From contig NC_081828.1 in the NCBI RefSeq assembly GCF_030867095.1, positions 212,976,978 through 213,040,977 of the forward strand: a stretch of 64,000 nt of DNA. The letters run 5' to 3'. This document shows positions 56,425 to 64,000 of this stretch, piece by piece. The position numbers were made by a program, and so were the translations under genes. This stretch comes from Alligator mississippiensis (lineage: Eukaryota > Chordata > Crocodylia > Alligatoridae). The notes under the pieces are model-generated. The model saw only the letters and a program-made list of their open reading frames with translations, searched no databases and was not told the DNA's origin. Numbering within the stretch: the first letter of the stretch is position 1; each line of letters begins with the position of its first letter.

Positions 56425-58450
56425 CCTTCAGCTTGGCTTAGCAGGGAACTCTTCAGTAAACTAAGTCACACAAAGGAACCTTATAAGAAGTGGAAACTTG
56501 GACAGATAACTAGGGAAGACTATAAGAGCATTGCTCGGGCATGCAGGGATGAAGCCAGGAATGCCAAAGTACATTGGAGTTGCAGCTAGCAAGCGACATG
56601 AAGGGGAACAAGAAGGGCTTCTACAGGTATGTCGGTAGCAAGAGGAGGATCAGGGAAAGTGTGGATCCCTTCCTGAATGGGGGAGGCAGCCTAGTGACAG
56701 AGGATGCAGAAAAGGCTCAAGTGCTCGATGCCATTTTTGCCTCGGTCTTCACAGGCAAGGTCAGCTCCCAGACCACTGTTGGTAATATTAGCACAATTGT
56801 GTTGCAGGTCAAGGGAACCTGGCAGCACAGTTTGGGGAAGAGATGAGCAGCCAACAGTGGTGAAAGAACAGGTTAGGGACTGTTTAGAAAAGCTGGATGT
56901 GTACAAGTCCATGGGACCAGATGGGATGCCCCCAAGGGTGCTGAGGGAGTTGGCTGATGTGATTGCAGAGTCATTGGCCATCTTAGAAAACTGATGGCAA
57001 TCAGGAGAGGTCTCAGATGATTAGAAAAGGGCAAACATAGTGCCCATGTTTAAGAAAAGGAAAAAGGAGGATCCAGGGAACTACAGACCGGTCAGGTTCA
57101 CCTCAGTCCCTGGAAAAAGCATGGAGCGGATCCTCAAGGAATCCATTTCTAAGCACTTGGAGGAGGAGAAGGTGATTAGGAGCAGTCAGCATGGATTCAC
57201 CAGGAACATGTCATGCCTGACCGACCTGATTGCCTTCTAGGATGAGGTGACTGGCTCTGTGGATGCAGGGAGACCGGTGGATGTGGTGGGCTTTGATTTT
57301 AGCAAGGCTTTTGATATGGTCTCCCACAGCATTCTTGCAGGCAAGCTAAGCAATTATGGACTAGATGAATGGACTGTAAGGTGGATAGAAAACTGCGTGG
57401 TGCATTGTGCTCAAAGAGTAGTAATCGATGCCTGAATGTCTAGTTGGCAGCCGGGATCAAGTGGACTGTCCCAGGGGTCAGTCTGGTAGCCAGTTTTGTT
57501 CTATATCTTCATCAACGACCTGGAAGATGGCGCACAGTGTACCCTCAGCAAGTTTGCAGATGATACCAAGCTGGGGGGAGTAGTAGATATGCTGGAGGGT
57601 AGGGCTAGGATTCAGAGTGACCTTGACATATTGGAGGATTGGCCCCAAAGAAATCTCATGAGGTTCAACAAGGACAAGTGCAAAGTCCTGCACTTAGGAC
57701 GGAACAACCCCATGCACTTGTAGGGGCTGGGGGTCCCCTGACTGGGCAGCAGCGCTGCAGAAAAGTACCTGGGGGTTAGAGTGGACAATAACTTGAATAT
57801 GAGCCAGCAGTGTGCCCTTGTTGCCAAGAAGGCAAATGGCATCCTGGCCTGCACTGGTAGGAGCGTTGCCAGTAGGTCATGAGAAGTGATAATTCTGCTC
57901 TATTCAGCCCTGGTGAGGCCACATCTGGAGTACTGTGTTCAGTTTTGGGCCCCCCACTACAGAAATTATGTGGACAAACTGGGGAGAGTGCAGTGGAGGA
58001 CAGCAGCAAAAATGGTGAGCGGGTTGGGGGACATGACTTATGAGGAAAGACTGAAGGAACTGAGCTCATTTAGTTTGGAGTTGAGAATACCAAGAGGGGA
58101 CTTAATAGCAGCCTTCAACTACCTGAAGTGGGGTTTCAAAGAGGATGGAGCTGAACTATTTTCAGTGATGGCAGATGACAGGGCAAGGAGCAATGGACTC
58201 AAGTTGCAGGAAGGAAGTTGAGGTTTGATAATAGGAAGAATTTTCTCACTAGGAGGGTGGTAAAGCACTGGAAGAGGTTACCCAGAGAGGTGGTGCAATC
58301 TCCATTGTTGGAGGTTTTGAAGACCTGGGTAGACAAAGCCTTGGCTGGGATGATGTAGTTGGGGCTGGTCCTGCTTTGAGCAGGGGGTTGGACTAGATGT
58401 GACCTCCTGAGGTCCCTTCCGGTTCCTAATTTTCTATGATCCTGTGATTC
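56425..58450 (+). mobile_element. CR1 LINE with reverse transcriptase pseudo-ORF (about 2 kb)
   Basis: The longest CR1 here. Translation from about 56704 stays in one frame through 58221 apart from stop codons near 56992, 57238, 57433, 57487 and 57721, and there is a frameshift between the piece at 56574 and that at 56704. Visible reverse-transcriptase parts in order are [71 protein letters not shown] and FADDTKLGG (FADD at 57553). The 3' UTR and a CR1 tail follow (GGGGGTTGGACTAGATGTGA, TTTTCTATGATCCTGTGATT). The 5' endonuclease part is missing. Dead copy ending only about 185 bp before exon 2. Confidence 0.95.
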
Positions 58451-58635
58451 CAGGAATGATCATTATGTTACTCAGCTCCTCTAGACATTTATAAAAGGAT
58501 GCTGGATTCATCTGTTTTATCCTTTTTACTTGGCCCAAGAGAGAGAATTTCTCTGCAAGTTACCTGGAGTGTACCACAGAAAATGGATGAGCAGGTAGTT
58601 AACAGACGTTCTCCCTCTCCTTGTCTTTTCCGCAG

Positions 58636-58732
58636 GTGTCCAGCACACCTCCCGAGTGTACCATCATGCTGGAGATTGTAGAAGCACGGGACAACTGTCT
58701 GGCAACACCCAACCTGGATAACTACACTTCAG
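58636..58732 (+). CDS. VIPR1: Exon 2: N-terminal extracellular domain start of a class B1 GPCR (VIPR1-like)
   Basis: This 97-bp exon has a pyrimidine-rich acceptor ending CCGCAG and a GTAAGG donor. It starts in phase 0 and ends in phase 1, completing a glycine codon in the next exon. It encodes 32 residues: a short VSSTPPE lead, then C-x12-C-x11-G. With the exon 1 segment the cysteines are residues 27 and 40. A sequon N48-Y-T is present. Secretin-family receptors open their hormone-binding domain with Cys, 12 residues, Cys, and then the Cys of the CxxxWD block. If the next exon begins with that Cys, the 12-residue second gap fits VIPR1 better than VIPR2 or GHRHR as I recall them. Symbol is a best guess. 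The extracellular domain binds the peptide hormone and the receptor acts through Gs at the plasma membrane, by family. Confidence 0.7.
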
Positions 58733-61715
58733 GTAAGGAATGACTCCTGGGTTTCCTTTGATTGCAAGGCTTAGAGTATCCTTGCCCTTGTTGACCCCTC
58801 ACTCCCTTCCTCACTCTTTAAGCTGTATGAACAGAAGGGCTGCAGATGCCAAGTACCCAGGCTGAAATAATACTCCTAAATGGAAGCCCTGTTCTTGCCG
58901 AGTGCTTCCTAAAACTTCATCCTACAACAAGATGAAAACCTCCTAGTTTGTGATTGCTTTGAGCTGCTCCATCTTGGCCAGCTGCTCCATCCATTAGTTT
59001 TGACCCACCCCAAGGTGTGCTGCCTCTGGGTGCAGGAGATGTAGGGACATGACATAAAGATATGATTCCTCCCTTTTTTTTTCAGGATCCCCTACCACAG
59101 AGGCCCTGTCAGGCCAGACCTCTCTTGGTCTGCTATCTGGTACCATGCAAACCAGGACAGCCTGTTCCCATGGGTGGGTTGTTGGCGACTAAACGGGCAC
59201 CCCCACCTGGGTGAGGAGGGTGTGTGGACACCCAGCAGGACTGAAAACCAGCCCTGTCAAAGGGTGGATGAGCTCCCCGTGAGCCAGCAGCCATCCATAC
59301 CTGGAGAGGAGATGAGCACTAGCAGTCACCAATGATGCACAGCATCAAAGGTGCCCCGGTGGTCACAGCGGCCTCAGGACTGACCTAACTACCCCAAAGG
59401 CAAATGTGCAGAAGCTAATATCCCCCATGCCTCCACTACAATGCCAGGCTATTGTGTGTGACCTATGTCCAGCTCGCAGTAAGGTCAGGGTAGGAACTCT
59501 TTGCATATCCCTGCAAACCTGCTGTAAAGATAAACTACCCAATAATATCCATTGACAAGACTCGCCTAGAAATCCTAGGCAAGGAGTAAAATGTGTTGCT
59601 CTGTGGGGTTTGATCATATTCACTCTGTCTATCCTGCTAGAAACATCAGTAATGCAACAGGAGTAAGTGAAGTGTGTGTAACGTGCCCTTTTCAGGTACC
59701 TCCTATGAGTCACAGAACCTATTCTCATGATTAAAGACGGCTTAAGGAGCAATGATGGATGTACGGGCAATTCAAACCAACAGCTGGGTCATTGTGGGAA
59801 GGGCTGGAGAAAATTGTTCTGTGCCTGCAATATACTTCTATCTCTTGTACTACAGAGCTTGAATCTTGTGAACAGATCAGGTTGTTTGTTTTGTGCCCTT
59901 AGACACTGACTCTTAGTTTGGCTAGAGACGCGCCATGGCATTCTGCATGCTGATTTATTATTGGCATAGGCATGCATATGTGCCAAGTTCATTCCTGATG
60001 TAACCCTGCTGACTGCAGGGAGCAGTCAGATAACTCCTTTGTTTTCACCTGCCAGTGCCAGCTCAAGTGTTCGCTGGCATTAAAAATGTCACAGATACCA
60101 GAACGCATGAAAAACAGAGCTGAGTCAGTCATGAGCCATGTTTGGTTCAGAAGGAAATGCCCAGTTTCCTGTAAAGGTGTTTGTTTAGCCTCTTAGTGAA
60201 AAGTAGCTGCGTTTCAGACCCCTGTTTCAAAATGCAAAATCAAAACATTGCATTTTCTTATTTCTTGGGAAGAGCCATGAAGGGGGTTGTTGGTTGGCTG
60301 GTGGGGTTTTTTTGTTTTTTAGTTTTAAGGGGGATTTTTGGGGGGACGTGTGTGTTTTTTGGGGTTGGTATTTTTTGAGGGGGTAGGGAGGCAGCTGAAG
60401 AAATTCACCACCTTTGACCTGGAGTTACAAATAGTTTCGCTTGCTCCTAAGCTGTATTTTTCACTGACTGAACTAGTCATTGAATAATGTTGTCCAGGTC
60501 AAATGCAGTCTCGTGTTCAGCGTGGGAACATGGACTTGTGTTTGTTATATCCCACTAACACCCAGGGATCAGTAAGTTCCTAAAATAATGTTATTCTGAT
60601 TGTGGCAAGGGGAGACATCCAAATGGTGTGTTTGTGCGACTTGCACACTCCTCTGTGCCTGCTGTGCTGCCTATGAGTGCGGTTGGTGAACAAGTTCTTC
60701 AGTCTATTGCCCACAAGTGCAACCAAGAGTCAAATGGCATAACTTGGTCCTTTCTATGGATGGGTGACAGAGATCTGAACAGCCTTCCAAATGCATGCAC
60801 ATGATTGTCATTTAAAATAAAGACCTGTACTAAAAAACAAAACAAAACCCCATCCTAGCACGTAATATCTTCATTAAACCTTTCCTGAGAAGCTAACAAT
60901 TCTGGCGCACAGGAAAGGAGAATGAAGGGAGACTGAGGTCCCGTGCCATGCAGGCTGTAATACATTGATTAATGGGTAGCTGTGTGCTTTATCCTCTGTA
61001 CTCTCTGCGTCCCATCGGCAAAAAAAAAAAAATCAGTTGTGGTTAAACAATCAATTTATTACTTTCCCTAATTAAATGAGTGGAATTAAAAACACACATG
61101 ATCGGTACAAACTGGAAATAACTATTGATAATGGCTCCTAAATCCAGTGCGTTGATCAAAGGGATTAATCTGTTTGGAGCGCTGGATAAGGCCGGTGATT
61201 AATTGTTTCTCTAGAGCACCCCGTGGTGACATTCCTATTGATCATTTCCTCTGGCTGTACAAGGAGGTATCCACTTAAAAGCAGTAACGGCTGTGTTTAC
61301 ATCCTTCTGGCTTCGGGTAGCCGTTCATTATAGTGGATCTGTTTGTATAGGTAGATTTAAAGCGAGGTCTTCAGAATAACACTCCTTGGCTGGTGAAAGA
61401 TGCCAGATTGCTGTTTTTGGCTGCAGAAGTCATCCAGGCCTGTAGACAGTAGGGACTGTATGGATAGGAGCACCCCGGTGCCTTAGCCCTGACTTGGCCA
61501 TGAAAGCACTCAAACCTTCTGTTTGTAGATGCGGCCAATGAGCACAGTATGGGAGGAGTCAAAGTGGGGAAGCATCTAGGTGTAGGGTGTTACCTGCTTA
61601 ATCTTTCTCTTGAACCAGGGGGCCCGGATTTGCATCGACACCAGGGCTGTGTCTACCCTGCTGTCAGCGGTGTGATTCCATGTGTAGAGGTACCCACCTT
61701 AGCTTTAATCTAGCT
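58733..61715 (+). other. Start of intron 2, no third exon found
   Basis: No segment encoding the expected Cys-xxx-Trp-Asp block next to an AG acceptor was seen from here to the end of the window. A copy of the 64-bp dispersed unit lies at 59424-59487. A G/T-rich asymmetric stretch lies at 60279-60390. An A12 run lies at 61021-61032. Confidence 0.55.
60279..60390 (+). repeat. G/T-rich strand-asymmetric tract
   Basis: Runs of four or more G (GGGGG, GGGG, GGGGGG, GGGG, GGGGG) alternate with T-runs. It could form a G-quadruplex in the sense transcript. The 65-codon frame across it (Gly/Phe/Val-rich) is not a gene. Confidence 0.7.
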
Positions 61716-61719
61716 CTCT

Positions 61720-62730
61720 AGTAATCAGTGGCTCGATGTCTAGTTGGCAGCTGGTATCAAGTGGAGAGCTGCAGGGTTGGACCTGGTGCTGGTTTTGTTC
61801 AATGTCTTCATCAACGACCTGAAAGACGGCATAGTGAGCACCCTCAGCAAGTCTGAAGATGACACCAAGTCGAGGGAGCAGTAGATACGCTGGAGGGGAG
61901 GGCTAGGATTCAGCACAGCCTAGACAAATTGGAGGATTGGGCCAAAAGGAATCTCATGAGGTTCAACAAGGACAAGTGCAAAGTCCTGCATTTAGGATGG
62001 AGAAATCCCATGCATCAGGACAGGCTAGGGCTGACTGGCTGGGCAGCAGCTCTGCAGAAAAGGACCTGGGTATTATAGTGGACAAAATATAAGCCAGCAG
62101 TGTGCCCTTGTTGCCAAGAAGGCTAACAGCATCCTGGGCTGCATTGGTAGTGGTGTTGCCAGTAGCTCAAAGGATGTCATTCTTCCCCTTTATTCAACAC
62201 TGGTGAGGCCACATCTGGAGTCCTGTGTTCAGTTTTGGGCCCCCCCACTACAGAAAGGATGTGGGCAATTTGGAGAGAGTCCAGCAGACAGCGACAAAAA
62301 TGGTGAAGGGCCTGGGTGACTTGACTTGTGAGGAAAGACGGGGAACTGAACTTTAGCCTAGAGAAGAGGAGACTGAGAGGGGACTTAATAGCAACCTTCA
62401 ACTACCTGAAGCGGGGCTTGAAAGAGGATGGGGCTGAACTGTGCTTAGTGGTGGCAGATGGCAGAACGAGGAGCAATGGGCTCGAGTTGCAGCAAGGGAA
62501 GTTTAGGTTAGATAATACGAAGAATTTTCTCACAAGGAGGGTAGTAAAACACTGGAAAAAGTTACGCAAAAAGGTGGTAGAAGCTCCATCCTTGGAGGTT
62601 TTTAAGACCCGGTTAGACAAAGCCTTGGGTGGGATGATCTAGTTGGAGCTGGTCTTGCTTTAAGCAGGGGGTTGGACTAGATGTGACCTCCTGAGGTCCC
62701 TTCAACCGTCATTTTCTGTGATTCTGTCTC
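61720..62730 (+). mobile_element. CR1 LINE, 3' third of ORF2 plus 3' UTR
   Basis: It starts within the reverse transcriptase at TCTAGTTGGCAGCTGGTATC, runs through GTCTTCATCAACGACCTGAA (FINDL), GGACAAGTGCAAAGTCCTGC, GGTGAGGCCACATCTGGAGT and ends with GACCTCCTGAGGTCCCTTCA and TTCTGTGATTCTGT. The FADD catalytic region is mutated (SEDDT at about 61855). Frames are broken. It is a direct relative of the copy at 56425-58450. Confidence 0.93.
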
Positions 62731-63014
62731 AAGATCAATGGAACTGAGTCGTGGCAGCTGAGACTTCAGCGTGGACTATCTGCATAAATATGTACTCTGA
62801 GGCTCCAGCAGGCTCGTGTAACTCTGGTGGCAATGTGGACCTAATGTATGACAGTCTAGATGTGGGTACACTGACATACAACCCACTGTACATGCCCATT
62901 TTGCTGCTGGAGTTGTGCAAAGCAGGTTCAGGATCAGTGAAAATCCAACCCTTCCGTGCTTGTACTTTTACTCTTCATCGATCTTGGCACCTGCTGCTTC
63001 CATTGCCTCCATGG

Positions 63015-63512
63015 CTAGGGACAGAAATAACACGTACATTAACCAGTATAAGTGATTGGAAACCGGCTCAGATCTGTAACACAACAGAAGTTCAGTGCAC
63101 ATAAACTACTTTCAAAATGACTAAAACCGGTTTAAGATAAACCTGGATGGATGTAGAATCGGACTTAACTGATCTATGTTAAATCGGTTTCTTAAACTTC
63201 TGTGCCAGATCCCCTCCAAATTCAAGTTATCTTACAGTCCCTCAGCATCCCAGGGTGCTTTGCACCTCCCCTGTGATCCTTCCCTCGCAGGGTTCGCGGG
63301 CTAAACTTGGCCCAATTTTCCTGCTCCAGTGGAGGAAGGAGGCATGCTTTAGTGCCCCCGAGCTTCTGGCCTGGGCTACTGCAAGCATGTGGCTGCATTT
63401 CCAGACTTAAAAGTGAATGTCTGGTCACTTGATTATCAGTTCAATCTATGCAGTTTAGACTAACCTGCGAAGACTGAATTGATTCATCCTTGGGCTTTTT
63501 GACTGTCTGCAC
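63015..63512 (-). repeat. About 490-bp dispersed repeat, copy 2 (unclassified)
   Basis: Reverse complement of the family seen at 12844-13335, with the same landmarks in reversed order (CTGTAACACAACAGAAGTTC, GGTGCTTTGCACCTCCC, ATGTGGCTGCATTTCCAGAC, GAATGTCTGGTCAC, CCTTGGGCTTTTTGA). Full-length relative to copy 1. No coding capacity. Confidence 0.8.
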
Positions 63513-64000
63513 TTAACCTATAAGACCTAGCATGTGCTTTGAACCTCTGAAAACCAAGTCCGCAATGTTTCCTGTATCCAAGTTTGCCATGTTCTCTAGC
63601 ATGATGGGAGAAGGTTGTCTATTAGTTATATGTATAAGAGAAAATGAATTTTGATTGTGACCTGCTGTCACTGAATCAGCCGAGAAATACAGTTGGGTTT
63701 CATTGACCATGGACATATCCACTGATTTGACTATAAAAACATACTCATTGCTAATGCTGCAAGTGTGTGGAGATTTTTCTGGCTTTACTTCCCCATGTTG
63801 AATTTCAACCAGTCAAAGTCGGTTCCAAAAGGGACCTGATTATGATGCAAAAAACAAGGTCTAACGCCTACAGCTAAGGATCCAGCTCACCTCTGAGCCT
63901 TACTGACTCATCCAATATGAGTCATCCCCCTGCCACTGCTGCCTTAACGCTCCATCCTAGACACGATTTAATCGCCCGCATTTATTTATCGGCCAGTCCC
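63513..64000. other. Intronic DNA to window end
   Basis: Nothing recognised. A 69-codon minus-strand frame at 63513-63722 has no supporting feature. Confidence 0.5.

Larger units (their letters stand above)
2445..58635 (+). other. Intron 1 of the class B1 receptor gene (56.2 kb)
   Basis: The intron runs from the GTGAGT donor at 2445 to the acceptor ending TTGTCTTTTCCGCAG at 58635. It is phase 0. Nearly the whole window is this intron. It carries two kinds of content: minisatellite near its 5' end, and scattered transposable elements in both orientations. No other convincing + strand exon was found within it. Undetected alternative or non-coding exons cannot be excluded by eye. Confidence 0.65.

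Noticed and set aside
1-64000. CRISPR array or bacterial operon
   Set aside because: The tandem arrays have no unique spacers, and the sequence is vertebrate with introns and CR1 elements.
1-64000. Endogenous retrovirus with LTRs
   Set aside because: No paired LTR-like direct repeats, primer-binding site or gag-pol frames were seen. All reverse-transcriptase frames are of CR1 type.
58733-64000. Exon 3 of the receptor
   Set aside because: No sequence encoding the expected Cys-xxx-Trp-Asp block next to an AG acceptor was found, so it probably lies beyond the window.

Overview
The window looks like nuclear DNA of a sauropsid reptile, most likely a crocodilian, with turtle as the alternative. 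The reasons are many CR1 LINE copies ending in short CR1-type tails, old MIR-type SINE remnants, hAT-type DNA transposons, and several copies of a small element whose conserved head reads GTTGTAGCCGTGTTGGTCTA. There is no prokaryotic gene organisation. Almost all listed open frames are chance frames or sit in repeats.

One gene organises the window. On the + strand, a CpG-rich promoter and 5' UTR (about 2.1-2.8 kb) precedes a 57-bp coding segment at 2388-2444. It encodes a signal peptide and ends at a GTGAGT donor in phase 0. The next exon I can recognise lies 56 kb downstream, at 58636-58732. It has a good acceptor and donor and encodes the first two cysteine positions of a class B1 (secretin-family) GPCR hormone-binding domain. 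The spacing fits VIPR1 best by recall. The window is therefore essentially intron 1 plus the start of intron 2 of this receptor gene.

Layout: 1-2100 upstream DNA with a 33-bp minisatellite; 2.1-2.8 kb CpG island and exon 1; 2.81-4.32 kb a 39-bp minisatellite just inside intron 1; 4.3-16.5 kb mostly plain intron with a foldback/SINE-like element at 7.65 kb and a dispersed repeat at 12.85-13.33 kb; 16.5-31 kb MIR and CR1 copies, including a CR1 reverse-transcriptase fragment at 26.4-27.6 kb; 24.9-25.7 kb an unrecognised minus-strand coding-like locus; 31.37-32.80 kb a composite hAT-like transposon with terminal inverted repeats and target duplications; 41.2-44.1 kb a foldback element and an ancient CR1/L3-type LINE with a small hAT inside it; 47-50 kb CR1 and MIR copies; 55.1-62.7 kb three same-strand CR1 copies flanking exon 2; 63.0-63.5 kb an inverted partner of the 12.85-kb repeat.

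The best candidate for something undescribed is the minus-strand locus at 24.9-25.7 kb. It has a 137-codon frame with a zinc-ligand-like Cys/His pattern, a close AATAAA signal and an upstream splice-acceptor-like site. All element boundaries were read by eye and are approximate unless target duplications are given.
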